From: Bacillota bacterium
GTDB taxonomy: Bacteria > Bacillota > Clostridia > Acetivibrionales > DTU013
Assembly (NCBI GenBank): GCA_023435925.1
Contig: JAEZLF010000078.1
Coordinates: forward strand, 1 to 9,851
DNA length: 9,851 nucleotides
Reading direction: 5' to 3'
Positions 1 through 7,636 of this stretch are shown piece by piece (position 1 is the first letter of the stretch; each line of letters begins with the position of its first letter). The notes under the pieces were generated by a model. That model did not search any database. It was not told the origin of the DNA and worked only from the letters and a program-made list of their open reading frames with translations. The position numbers and the translations under genes are program-made.

Positions 1-848
1 TTGAGCCGCCTGATGCACTTGCCGACTGGAGCAATTATTGGAATCCCTATGTGGATGTCAGCTACACCGGGCAGGAAAGCTATGCATGGAATGGCTCATA
101 TTGCACCAAAATACCACTCATTCTCAACGACATTTTAAAACCCAAATTACTCTATGAGACCAGCGTTTTTGTGGACAGGAATGTGAAGGGTGCGAATGTA
201 AAAAGCGGAACAGCAGCAGTCCTGCATCAATCGAAGGACGTCTTTAACAAACTGGAAGACGCGATTTCCAATCTATTGCTAAACACTCCGTCAAATCCCT
301 ATATACTTAGTGTTTATGATACTTCAGACGGAGTAAACGATGGGAAGGTCAATCTGAGCTATGCCGGCTTCCTCTTTAATGACATTGCTGCTTATCCATG
401 GGCTGCAGGTCAGAGCTTCCTGATTGTGAACACAAATCCCGAGCTGGATCTGGTTCTGGACGGTACGGAATTCAATGGCATTCTGTTTACCAACGGGAAG
501 GTTATATTGAAGGAGGGCTCCAGAGTAAATGGTGCTATTATCGCGGCAGGCAGAGGATATGACGACAGCAGCGTCAATGGTTATGTCAATGGCTCCGCGG
601 CAGAAACCGGGATCGTGGACGGGAAAACAGTGATGACTCGTGTTCCCCGGATAAAGGAATACGGTTCAAGCGGAAACACCAATATTGCGGCATTGGACAA
701 TGGAAGCTATGCGGCGGTTTATTGTTCCGGTGCAGGAGTTGACATACATTTTCCTCATCCGGATCCGGATACAGGAAGAAAAATGTTGTTGGACAAGTTT
801 AAGGATCAGGATCCTGCTTATCCGATCGATTTATATAACATATTTTAG
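1..848 (+). CDS. Beta-rich, probably surface or pilus-associated protein (5' truncated)
   Basis: The reading frame is open from base 3 to the stop at 846-848, so the gene begins upstream of the window and the GTG at 51 is only an internal valine. About 281 codons are visible. I do not recognise the family with certainty. The stretch encoded at about 440-550 alternates hydrophobic and polar residues with repeated Gly/Asn turns (FNGILFTNGKVILKEGS, then RVNGAIIAAG). This is the look of a beta-helix rung, as in bactofilin-like proteins or the C-terminal parts of clostridial PilX-like pilus-associated proteins. The C-terminus is polar and ends without a sorting motif or membrane segment. It sits 14 bases upstream of the lipoprotein gene, so the two are probably co-transcribed. 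The pilus or surface role is inferred from context; its N-terminus, which would show a signal or a prepilin-type helix, is missing. Confidence 0.75.
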   Translation, partial: EPPDALADWSNYWNPYVDVSYTGQESYAWNGSYCTKIPLILNDILKPKLLYETSVFVDRNVKGANVKSGTAAVLHQSKDVFNKLEDAISNLLLNTPSNPYILSVYDTSDGVNDGKVNLSYAGFLFNDIAAYPWAAGQSFLIVNTNPELDLVLDGTEFNGILFTNGKVILKEGSRVNGAIIAAGRGYDDSSVNGYVNGSAAETGIVDGKTVMTRVPRIKEYGSSGNTNIAALDNGSYAAVYCSGAGVDIHFPHPDPDTGRKMLLDKFKDQDPAYPIDLYNIF

Positions 849-862
849 AGGATGGTGTAGAG

Positions 863-2164
863 ATGCAGAAATGTTTTCGGGTGATCATAATTACCATACT
901 TGTTTCATGTCTCCTTTCAGGATGCAGTGTGCCTTTTCTGGGTGATCTGAGCATTATCCCGGCAAAGGATGCGGCAGTTCCGGAAACGGACGGGGATGCA
1001 GAGGGCGGAGAGGTTGACAACGCATACATAACAGCGGAGGAGGATACCAGAATCAAAACCTTGATCCGGGACTTCTTTTCAAGCTTATACGCTGAGCCTG
1101 TGCAGGACTATTATCCGTATGCCGTCGCGGGGAAAATACCGGAAAAGATACGGAGCTTTATTTCGAAGGATACCATAAACATGGCGGAAGGGAACAGCGA
1201 GATAGGCATACACTACCCAAGGTTTATTGAAACCAATGGGCTTGTATGTATCGAATATGAGGTGGATACGGACAAAACCGCAGGAAGTACAAATGTTCCT
1301 GCAATACAGGCGGATTTTGCCGGCAGCTCAGGCAACAGTATTCTGTATTATACCAAGGTCAATCTATATGCAAAGTGTATCGGCATGGAGGATTTTGAAA
1401 AGCTTTTCATACGCAATGAAGCGGATAATAGCTGGAAGAAGGCGGATAACAAGCCGATAGATGTTGCATTGACGGACACCATCAAAATACAGGCCAGATA
1501 TGATGTTCATGTGATAAAAGAGGACGGCAACTACAAACTGGATGCTATAAAAGAGGCAGTTACAACCTATGGGGTCAAAAGCAGGCTGCTGACTTTCAAT
1601 AATACTTTCGTGGAACGAATCAGTTATCTTGACTATTCCAAATCGGAAAACGGAGACAGCTACGTAAATGCAGAGGATGGAAAGGTATATGAGGAGGAAA
1701 GAAAACTAATCGTCGATTTCTTCAGCAGCCTGAAAAACAGTCTCAATACAGAGAATATGAGGCTGCTGTATACGGCCTGGGACAAAAGTGCGGCAGAGTT
1801 TAACCGCTTTATTGGGAAAATATCTCAAAGTAGTGATGAGAGTGAAAAGAAATTTCACGAACTCATTGATATCAGAGAGGATTACAAAATCCGATACGCT
1901 TACGATTCACTACCCCTTCAAATGAATATGGAAAGGCTTGACGGAGAGTTCACTGAGATGGAGGTTATACCCCATCCAGGCTATACGAAGAATAATAAAG
2001 TGTATATCGTTTCGTTCAAAGTACCGGTTATAAAGGAGAACGGATCAGTGGAAGGCGTAGAATACATCTATCGTTATAATTATTACGTCACACTGTCAAA
2101 TGAAAAGGAAACGCTGACAATAGACAGTATCAAGCTCAATGAGTGCAGCAGGGTTAGTGCTTAA
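863..2164 (+). CDS. Lipoprotein with two tandem related domains, function unknown
   Basis: This 433-residue protein begins with a lipoprotein signal: a short basic start, a hydrophobic core and the lipobox LLSGC with the lipidated Cys at residue 21. It should be anchored to the outer face of the membrane. The ATG at 863 follows a GAGG-type site about ten bases upstream. The mature part appears to be an internal duplication. The hexapeptide DFFSSL occurs at residues 70-75 and again at 285-290, each time on a predicted helix after an acidic stretch. Each half ends in a similar strand pattern (YDVHVIKEDGNYKLDAIK from residue 213; YNYYVTLSNEKETLTIDSIK from 405). The helix-then-sheet layout would fit NTF2/SnoaL-like folds, but that is a guess. 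No catalytic motif was seen. It is the second gene of the surface operon, 24 bases before the vWA gene. Confidence 0.85.
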   Translation: MQKCFRVIIITILVSCLLSGCSVPFLGDLSIIPAKDAAVPETDGDAEGGEVDNAYITAEEDTRIKTLIRDFFSSLYAEPVQDYYPYAVAGKIPEKIRSFISKDTINMAEGNSEIGIHYPRFIETNGLVCIEYEVDTDKTAGSTNVPAIQADFAGSSGNSILYYTKVNLYAKCIGMEDFEKLFIRNEADNSWKKADNKPIDVALTDTIKIQARYDVHVIKEDGNYKLDAIKEAVTTYGVKSRLLTFNNTFVERISYLDYSKSENGDSYVNAEDGKVYEEERKLIVDFFSSLKNSLNTENMRLLYTAWDKSAAEFNRFIGKISQSSDESEKKFHELIDIREDYKIRYAYDSLPLQMNMERLDGEFTEMEVIPHPGYTKNNKVYIVSFKVPVIKENGSVEGVEYIYRYNYYVTLSNEKETLTIDSIKLNECSRVSA

Positions 2165-2175
2165 AACACTTAATT

Positions 2176-2185
2176 GGAGGTGAGG
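2176..2185 (+). promoter_or_regulatory. Ribosome binding site deciding the vWA start
   Basis: GGAGGTGA matches the anti-Shine-Dalgarno sequence almost perfectly. It lies a few bases before the ATG at 2189, and it rules out the TTG at 2174, which it overlaps. Confidence 0.85.
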
Positions 2186-2188
2186 TTC

Positions 2189-4792
2189 ATGAAAAGAAAG
2201 CTGGGGAAACGGGTCGCATTCCTTCTTGCATTGCTTTTGGTTTTGTCATCAGGGACTGCTGTATATGGCTATTTGACAGAAGAAGGCACCCCCGCTGAAA
2301 TGATCAAACTGGAGAGGATTGTAAGTTCTACCTCTTCTATGGTGGGCAAGGTGGAGACGATTACCTACAACATTACCGGAGATACCATCGTTTACGATCC
2401 GCCCAAGGAGATTGCGCTGGTGGTGGACGTTTCGGGAAGCATGCAATGGAATATCAGCGGTAAAACCACCAACAAAACATCAGAACAGAGAATCACTATG
2501 CTGAAAAATGCTGCTGTCAGCTTTGTTGAGAAATGGGTGGGCAGGGACTGTAAAATATGTATTGTACCCTTCAGTGACTATGTGAAAAGCGCTCCTGAGC
2601 TGATCAATATGGAGGAAAGCGGTAGTCTCGCAAAGCTCAAAAATACGATCAATAATTTATCTGCTGTCGGAGGTACCAATGTAGGAGACGGAATGAGGGT
2701 AGCCTACAATACACTCAGCAACTCAAAGAACACACAAGCAGCCAAGTATGTTATCACACTGACGGATGGAGCGCCGACAGCCTACAGCATAAACTCAAGC
2801 CGGGATACTTCTTTTTACACAGGCACTGATATACTGACCTCAACCAATAGGAGAATCTATGATGAAAGCTCCGAAAAGCCTTTGGAATATTGCTCCCTCA
2901 TGGGAAGCAGGCTTATGAACAGCGGTATGAAATCATTTGTAATAGGCTTTGCAACAGAATCGGATCTGGTTGGCAAATTGAATACGATTGGTAGAAATTC
3001 GGGAGCCGCCCAGTTGGGTAACGGAAATTACCACTATTATGCGGGATCTGCTTCGGAATTGAATCAGGTATACTCTGATATTAGCAAGGTGATTGCCGAG
3101 GATATTCCCTTTACATCTGCCTTGTTCAGTGAATTGCTTCCCGAAGGTACGATTGTTGAGCCGGAAGCGGTATCGAAGCTTGAGGCTGAGGGGTATGTCA
3201 TAACGGCAAATTACCCTGATCCCGCGGATCCTGTAAATAAAGTCAGAACGCTCATAACCAGATCACTGAGCGGCAATCTTTCTTTAGTGAGGAAATACCC
3301 GGATGCAACGACGGCGCCAAAAGACAGAGTATATCAGCTTAAGCCATATTCTTTTCAAATTCGGATTGAGTATACGACACCCGGGGTTAAAACATTTAAA
3401 GATACGGATGCCAGTGTTTTCTACAGCGATCCTTTCAATCCAAAGGATGACATTAAATATTGCAATACCTCCGAAAGTGTCTCTGTTATTCAACCGGTTT
3501 CGGGAATGTCCAACACACATATCATCGTGATGCCGGGTCAGAATGAAAGCGCCGGAATTGTTACAGCGAAGGTGCTTCCAGATACAGCACCTAACATCGC
3601 ATATGAGAAATCCATTGCACACTGGAGCATAACCGGTTCAAAGGACGTTAAAAACAATCCGGTCAGTGATGGAAGTGTAATCAGTATTAGTGCCCCTCCG
3701 GTAGCGGATCCGTTGAATGCCGCGAAAGCAGCAGCCGGACTCATGGCAGGTAAAGCTTACGTTGAAGCTGTATCGGCGGGCAACAATTCGTATGGGGCGC
3801 CTGTCAGCGGAAAATCCGTTGTATATGTAGTGGAAGGAAAAGTCGATGCAATAGCGGAGACTGCTGAAGTTGATGCGATACCCATGACCATTGGTATCAC
3901 AAGAGATTTAAATAACTATGCCCGAAAATGGATACCCCATCCGGATGAGGATGCTATTAAAAACAAGGTGAGCGGTGACTATATGACCTTCAGCAGCTGG
4001 AGGCTTAAGGATCCTGCCGATGCAGAATTTGTAACGGTGGAAGCCTCTGGAACAGCGAAAGGTGTAAAGGCTCTGGAGCATGATGTAGTGGTACTTGTTG
4101 ATGTAAAATACCATGTGCCCGATACCGATCCATCCGGTACCATCCTGCTGACCGGAACGGTTGAAGGGGTCCTTTCAGTCGGTCAGCCGGTCACAGGCGT
4201 TGTTGTGACAGGAGCGGCTATAATGGCTGGCAATACCGCAACGATTTCAGCCGCGGTTACACCGGACAACGCACTGGATAAGAGAATTAGTATCTGGAAG
4301 CTTCGCGATGAAGGCGGAGTTGATATAACCGGCTCAGGTACGACAGTAAAAATATTGAGAAATACAGATCCGGCCAATAACACTGTCTTAGAGGTGAAAG
4401 GTGAGAGCAGCGGGAAGGTAACGGTAACTGCCGAATCTTCCGGTAAGAATTTAGCGGGTAATACGGAGATAGGAAACGATGAGATTTATGTAGTGGATGC
4501 TGTCTGTGCCGATACGTTGTCAGTGATCCTGTGGGGCTCAGGTGAAATAGACCATGAAGCGTTGGTGCCGTCAGGGGCTTCAGGTCATATCAAATTCACA
4601 TTTACATCGGATGATCCCAGAAAAGTATCAGTTAACAGCAATGGTAAGGTCAACGGATTGGGATTGACGACGACCCCTGTAACAGTAAGAATCCGTGCGG
4701 AGTATTGTAACGCGGACGGCAGCCCGACAGGGCAGACAAAGGAACTAACCTGTAATGTAAGTGTGTCGAAGCCGGCGGTTGATATTAATTAG
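2189..4792 (+). CDS. Secreted von Willebrand factor A domain protein with Ig-like C-terminal region
   Basis: This is an 867-residue exported protein. The ATG at 2189 is preferred over the in-frame TTG at 2174 because a near-perfect ribosome binding site (2176-2185) lies just before the ATG and would overlap the TTG. Residues 1-27 form a signal peptide with a basic start and a Leu-rich core. The vWA domain spans roughly residues 74-300 and has a complete metal-ion-dependent adhesion site: D80, S82 and S84 of DVSGS, T163 of GGTNVGDG, and D193 of LTDGAP. It should therefore bind Mg or Mn and a protein or matrix ligand. After it come several beta-rich segments. Residues about 668-770 resemble a bacterial Ig-like (BIG2-type) domain, and a similar one may fill 770-867. 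There is no LPXTG motif, C-terminal membrane helix or dockerin, so retention would depend on partners or on an uncleaved N-terminus. Confidence 0.88.
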   Translation: MKRKLGKRVAFLLALLLVLSSGTAVYGYLTEEGTPAEMIKLERIVSSTSSMVGKVETITYNITGDTIVYDPPKEIALVVDVSGSMQWNISGKTTNKTSEQRITMLKNAAVSFVEKWVGRDCKICIVPFSDYVKSAPELINMEESGSLAKLKNTINNLSAVGGTNVGDGMRVAYNTLSNSKNTQAAKYVITLTDGAPTAYSINSSRDTSFYTGTDILTSTNRRIYDESSEKPLEYCSLMGSRLMNSGMKSFVIGFATESDLVGKLNTIGRNSGAAQLGNGNYHYYAGSASELNQVYSDISKVIAEDIPFTSALFSELLPEGTIVEPEAVSKLEAEGYVITANYPDPADPVNKVRTLITRSLSGNLSLVRKYPDATTAPKDRVYQLKPYSFQIRIEYTTPGVKTFKDTDASVFYSDPFNPKDDIKYCNTSESVSVIQPVSGMSNTHIIVMPGQNESAGIVTAKVLPDTAPNIAYEKSIAHWSITGSKDVKNNPVSDGSVISISAPPVADPLNAAKAAAGLMAGKAYVEAVSAGNNSYGAPVSGKSVVYVVEGKVDAIAETAEVDAIPMTIGITRDLNNYARKWIPHPDEDAIKNKVSGDYMTFSSWRLKDPADAEFVTVEASGTAKGVKALEHDVVVLVDVKYHVPDTDPSGTILLTGTVEGVLSVGQPVTGVVVTGAAIMAGNTATISAAVTPDNALDKRISIWKLRDEGGVDITGSGTTVKILRNTDPANNTVLEVKGESSGKVTVTAESSGKNLAGNTEIGNDEIYVVDAVCADTLSVILWGSGEIDHEALVPSGASGHIKFTFTSDDPRKVSVNSNGKVNGLGLTTTPVTVRIRAEYCNADGSPTGQTKELTCNVSVSKPAVDIN

Positions 4793-4795
4793 TGC

Positions 4796-4801
4796 AGGAG
4801 G
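4796..4801 (+). promoter_or_regulatory. Ribosome binding site deciding the SLH-cohesin start
   Basis: AGGAGG lies 8 bases before the ATG at 4810. The alternative GTG at 4792, which overlaps the vWA stop codon, lies upstream of this site and has no site of its own. Confidence 0.85.
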
Positions 4802-4809
4802 CAGATAAA

Positions 4810-6063
4810 ATGAAGCAGGCTGTGTATAGGACAATCGGGAAAAAAATAATTGCATTCACCACATTGATCTTGTTCGTCATGAGTCTTATCAGTACCAGCT
4901 ACGGTGAGGTTGCAAAAGCAGATTTTTATGATATTCAGGGACATTGGGCAAAGGCTGCAATAGAGACATTGATTGCGAAAGGAATTATACAGGGATCACC
5001 TCAAAACGGTGTACTGGAGGTCAGACCTAATGCGAGTATTTCCAGAGCGGAATTTGTGACAATTGTGGTAAGAGCTTTTAATCTGAAGGCGGTTACAGGA
5101 AACATGAAAAGCTTTAACGATGAAATAAAAGGAGCCTGGTACAATGAAGCACTAAAAACGGCCGCCAGTAATTCTCTCCTTGCCGGATATCCCGATGGCG
5201 GATTTCATCCCAATGATCCGGTAACGAATGAACAGGTATCCATCATACTGGTCAGGCTCAGAAATCAACAGCTGAAGCCGGTCGGACAGAAAATCGATTC
5301 CAGCTGGTATGTGACAAATGTTCTTGCCGCTTCAAGAGATGAATTTGCAAAGGTGCCGATGGATGCATTTACTCCCAAAGAGCATGCAACCAGAGCGGAA
5401 ATGATGATGGCAATGTATAGCTTTTTGAAAGCAAAGGAAAAGGCGGATTCCAAAGCAGTTGCTCAAAATTCTGATCAAAATCCGGATGGAGGCAGCAATA
5501 TCATTGGATATACCGGTTCGGGAAGCGGCTCTGTTTCTACCGGGACAGGTGTGTCTTCAGGAAGCGGCACAGGCAGTAACACAAATAACGATGGCAGCGT
5601 AAATAACGGGGCTGGGAATGTCGCTCCCGAACCGGCAAAAACCGGTGTTGTGGGCTATGACATTACCGCTGCCGGAGGAGACACGGTATATTTTCAGGTG
5701 TTTGCCTACCTTTTGACAGAACTTGGGGGATTTGATTTTAAGCTTACATACGATCCTGAAGTTGTGGTGGCGACTTCCGTGAGAAATGGTTCCATAAAAA
5801 AGGATACTTATATCGATCAGAAGGATATCGATCTGAGTCGGGCCGGAGAGGGTGTTGTGTACGTCAAAAGTCAGGATACCTCTGCAATATCGGGAAGTGA
5901 CGGTACATTGTTTACCGTTGTGTTCAGGGTGCAGCCGGGTGCGGCAGGCAGCTCGGCAATTACCATGACGAGCGGAAGCGGCGGCTCGCCCCGCTTATAC
6001 AATCAATCAGGTGGCTTGATCACGCCGGTCACCTTTACGGAGGGCAAAATTTCAGTGAAATAA
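4810..6063 (+). CDS. S-layer homology protein with C-terminal cohesin-like domain
   Basis: This is a 417-residue exported protein. The ATG at 4810 is chosen over the in-frame GTG at 4792 because AGGAGG at 4796-4801 is spaced 8 bases from the ATG. The signal peptide has a likely cleavage after AKA at residue 37. SLH module 1 covers about residues 39-85 (FYDIQGHWAKAAIETL, SRAEF). Module 2 covers about 100-147 (WYNEAL, GYPDGGFHPNDPVT). Module 3, about 165-208, is more degenerate but keeps TRAE. SLH trimers bind pyruvylated secondary cell-wall polymers. Residues 218-279 are a Gly/Ser/Asn-rich flexible linker. Residues 280-417 match a cohesin-like fold (GGFDFKLTYDPEVV near its start, a final GKISVK strand) and are close to the usual cohesin length. 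It is the last gene of the operon, 17 bases after the vWA stop. Cohesins normally bind dockerins; the partner here is unknown. Confidence 0.9.
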   Translation: MKQAVYRTIGKKIIAFTTLILFVMSLISTSYGEVAKADFYDIQGHWAKAAIETLIAKGIIQGSPQNGVLEVRPNASISRAEFVTIVVRAFNLKAVTGNMKSFNDEIKGAWYNEALKTAASNSLLAGYPDGGFHPNDPVTNEQVSIILVRLRNQQLKPVGQKIDSSWYVTNVLAASRDEFAKVPMDAFTPKEHATRAEMMMAMYSFLKAKEKADSKAVAQNSDQNPDGGSNIIGYTGSGSGSVSTGTGVSSGSGTGSNTNNDGSVNNGAGNVAPEPAKTGVVGYDITAAGGDTVYFQVFAYLLTELGGFDFKLTYDPEVVVATSVRNGSIKKDTYIDQKDIDLSRAGEGVVYVKSQDTSAISGSDGTLFTVVFRVQPGAAGSSAITMTSGSGGSPRLYNQSGGLITPVTFTEGKISVK

Positions 6064-6112
6064 CGAGGCGAAATGCTGATCACTCTGCCAGGAAAAAGCC
6101 CCAATTACCTTA

Positions 6113-6679
6113 TTACAGGAGGATGCCATAAAGCAAAACTCCGGCAACACCTGATATCGACATCACATAAATTGGATTCATTTTGAATTTCTTCAAAAGA
6201 AACAGGCTTGCGCTGAAAAGAACCACCGCGATCCAGTTTAAGTCGGACACCTGAATCGGAAACGTATCTTTATTAAATAAAGCTGTCATTAAAACGGACA
6301 GGCCTGCAGACGCTATTAATGCGACGACTGCGGGGCGAAGTCCTTTAATGATACCCTGAACCATACTTAAACCTTTATATTTATAGTAAAGTGTAGCTAG
6401 AATCAGCACGATAATGCACGAAGGGGTAACACACCCGAGGGTTGCAATGATGGAACCCGGTATTCCGGCTATTTTTGTGCCTACAAAGGTAGATGCATTG
6501 ATGGCGATGGGGCCGGGTGTCATCTGTGAAATAGTCAGTATATCAACAAATTCTGTTTGCGTCAGCCACTGATTTACTTCGAGTACCTGTTCCTGTATTA
6601 ACGGTAATGCGGCATATCCTCCGCCAAAGCTAAATAAACCGACCTGAAAAAAGCTCCAGAACAGCTGCAGATAAATCAT
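6113..6679 (-). CDS. Short chromate-transporter (CHR) family protein, second of pair
   Basis: This integral membrane protein has 188 residues, half the length of a classical ChrA. The ATG at 6679 is chosen because AAGGAGGG (6689-6696 on the minus strand) lies 9 bases upstream; the frame extends further to 6745 but has no comparable site there. It keeps the CHR signatures SFGGGYAALPLI at residues 17-28 and QMTPGPIAIN at 52-61, followed by about five hydrophobic segments. The family (Pfam Chromate_transp) includes chromate efflux proteins. Short CHR proteins commonly occur as two adjacent genes whose products are thought to work together, as in bacilli. Its start overlaps the stop of the upstream CHR gene as ATGA, so the two are likely translationally coupled. 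Chromate as the actual substrate is not shown by sequence. Confidence 0.9.
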   Translation of the reverse strand: MIYLQLFWSFFQVGLFSFGGGYAALPLIQEQVLEVNQWLTQTEFVDILTISQMTPGPIAINASTFVGTKIAGIPGSIIATLGCVTPSCIIVLILATLYYKYKGLSMVQGIIKGLRPAVVALIASAGLSVLMTALFNKDTFPIQVSDLNWIAVVLFSASLFLLKKFKMNPIYVMSISGVAGVLLYGILL

Positions 6680-7254
6680 TTCTTCAAGCCCTCCTTTTCC
6701 CCGTGTTTCATCCGGTAAGTCGTGTAGGCACCCAGGCCTCCGCATATTAGAAGTATGATGATGATGTTCACATTCAGCAATGCTGTGGCAATGAATGCGG
6801 CAATCATAACGATGATGGGCAGTACATGCTTGTTTTTAATGATTTTTGATGCCATGCCGATGATAACATCCACGATAACCGCAGCCATTCCGGCTTGCAT
6901 ACCGAGCAATAAAGCATTAACGAATTTGTTGTCCCGGAATGCAATGTAGAAATACGATATGACGGTAATGATGATCAATGGAGGCAATACGGTTCCAAAG
7001 ACGGTAAGAAATGCCCCCGGAATGCCGGCCATCCGATATCCTACCAGAATAGAGGTATTTACGGCGATGGGGCCGGGAGCTGATTGCCCGATGGCTACAA
7101 GATCGAGCATTTCATCTTCCTCAATCCATTTCAGCTCTTCCACAAACTTTTTCTGCATTAGCGGTACGATAACATAGCCGCCGCCAAAGGTAAAAGCACT
7201 TAATGTAAAGGTTGACAGAAACAATTTCCAGTAGAAGTGTATATCCTTTTTCAC
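6676..7254 (-). CDS. Short chromate-transporter (CHR) family protein, first of pair
   Basis: This 192-residue membrane protein is paralogous to the one immediately downstream. The start is a GTG at 7254, the most upstream start in the frame, with AAAGGAA (7263-7269) 8 bases before it. The signatures match the CHR family: FTFGGGYVIVPLM at residues 21-33 and QSAPGPIAVN at 57-66. Several hydrophobic helices follow, ending in a short basic tail. As the first member of a short CHR pair it probably acts with the second as one anion transporter, equivalent to the two halves of a long ChrA. No regulator of the ChrB or PadR type is adjacent; the nearest upstream gene is a ferredoxin on the same strand, 149 bases away. 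Whether the ferredoxin has any role in chromate reduction is speculation. Confidence 0.9.
   Translation of the reverse strand: MKKDIHFYWKLFLSTFTLSAFTFGGGYVIVPLMQKKFVEELKWIEEDEMLDLVAIGQSAPGPIAVNTSILVGYRMAGIPGAFLTVFGTVLPPLIIITVISYFYIAFRDNKFVNALLLGMQAGMAAVIVDVIIGMASKIIKNKHVLPIIVMIAAFIATALLNVNIIIILLICGGLGAYTTYRMKHGEKEGLKK
6689..6696 (-). promoter_or_regulatory. Ribosome binding site of the second CHR gene
   Basis: AAGGAGGG on the minus strand is 9 bases before the ATG at 6679. It lies inside the end of the first CHR gene, which fits coupled translation through the ATGA overlap. Confidence 0.8.
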
Positions 7255-7403
7255 GTATATAGTTCCTTTCGCTTATAGTGTCGTTATATTATTAATAAAT
7301 ATATCACAAAAATAAGTGAAAGCATACTTTTGGCTATAGCGACCTATATATACGAGGATTGTCCTTCATTGCTGATTATTTCTTAAAGGTAATGCAGAGT
7401 ATG
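7255..7403 (-). promoter_or_regulatory. Gap between ferredoxin and CHR pair, probable CHR promoter region
   Basis: This AT-rich gap holds no gene. On the minus strand a weak promoter can be drawn (TTTGTG, 16 bases, TATAAC) within about 7280-7310, upstream of the GTG at 7254. An 8-base palindrome GCTATAGC lies at 7333-7340. I see no stem-loop plus T-run terminator after the ferredoxin stop, so read-through from the ferredoxin promoter into the CHR genes is possible. Confidence 0.3.
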
Positions 7404-7592
7404 CTATTCTACTGTAATGACGGATACGGGACAGCCGTCTTCTGCATCCTTGGCGGAATCCTCTGCTTCCTCTGGAATTTCATCCACATAGACCTCTGCA
7501 AGTCCGTCGTCAGCCATTCTGAATACCTCTGGGCAGGTGTCGGGACAAAGTCCGCAACCAATACAACCATCTCTGTTTATAAATGCTTTCAT
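7404..7592 (-). CDS. Small 4Fe-4S ferredoxin (single cluster)
   Basis: This 62-residue acidic electron carrier has the ATG at 7592 as its preferred start, because AAAGGAG (7600-7606) is 7 bases from it but only 4 from the GTG one codon upstream. Cluster ligands, numbered from the ATG, are C10, C13 and C16 in CIGCGLC plus C54 in the C-terminal CPVSVI. That is a Cys-x2-Cys-x2-Cys...Cys-Pro arrangement binding one [4Fe-4S] cluster, as in Thermotoga-type ferredoxins. C20 in DTCPEVF is a non-ligand. In the Thermotoga protein the matching Cys forms a disulphide with a second Cys, but here that second position appears to be Ser46. The protein is cytoplasmic and its redox partner is unknown. It is monocistronic or a leader gene for the CHR pair. 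Confidence 0.93.
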   Translation of the reverse strand: MKAFINRDGCIGCGLCPDTCPEVFRMADDGLAEVYVDEIPEEAEDSAKDAEDGCPVSVITVE

Positions 7593-7599
7593 CACAATT

Positions 7600-7606
7600 C
7601 TCCTTT
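7600..7606 (-). promoter_or_regulatory. Ribosome binding site of the ferredoxin gene
   Basis: AAAGGAG on the minus strand has a 7-base spacing to the ATG at 7592 and only 4 bases to the GTG at 7595, so the ATG is the better start. Confidence 0.8.
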
Positions 7607-7623
7607 ATGATTTAAGTTTAATT

Positions 7624-7632
7624 ATTATATCA
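7624..7632 (-). promoter_or_regulatory. Extended -10 promoter for the ferredoxin gene
   Basis: On the minus strand the sequence reads TGATATAAT, a consensus -10 hexamer with the TGn extension. No good -35 is present at 17 bases, which is common for extended -10 promoters. Transcription would start near 7617 and give a leader of about 25 bases containing the ribosome binding site. Confidence 0.6.
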
Positions 7633-7636
7633 TTTA

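Noticed and set aside
310..390. A dockerin-like calcium loop in the first protein (DTSDGVNDGKVNLS)
   Set aside because: Only one copy is present, the spacing of acidic residues is imperfect and the second repeat and typical helix are missing. It is more likely a surface loop.
724..790. Palindromic GGATCC-rich stretch near the end of gene 1
   Set aside because: It encodes a normal His/Pro/Asp-rich stretch in frame and the repeat is short, so coding bias explains it.
685..945. Short + strand frame across the junction of genes 1 and 2
   Set aside because: It is a shadow in another frame covering the end of gene 1 and the start of the lipoprotein gene, with no ribosome binding site or recognisable domain.
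6064..6112. Bidirectional terminator between the surface operon and the CHR pair
   Set aside because: I looked for a GC-rich hairpin with flanking T or A runs in the 49-base gap and found no convincing stem.
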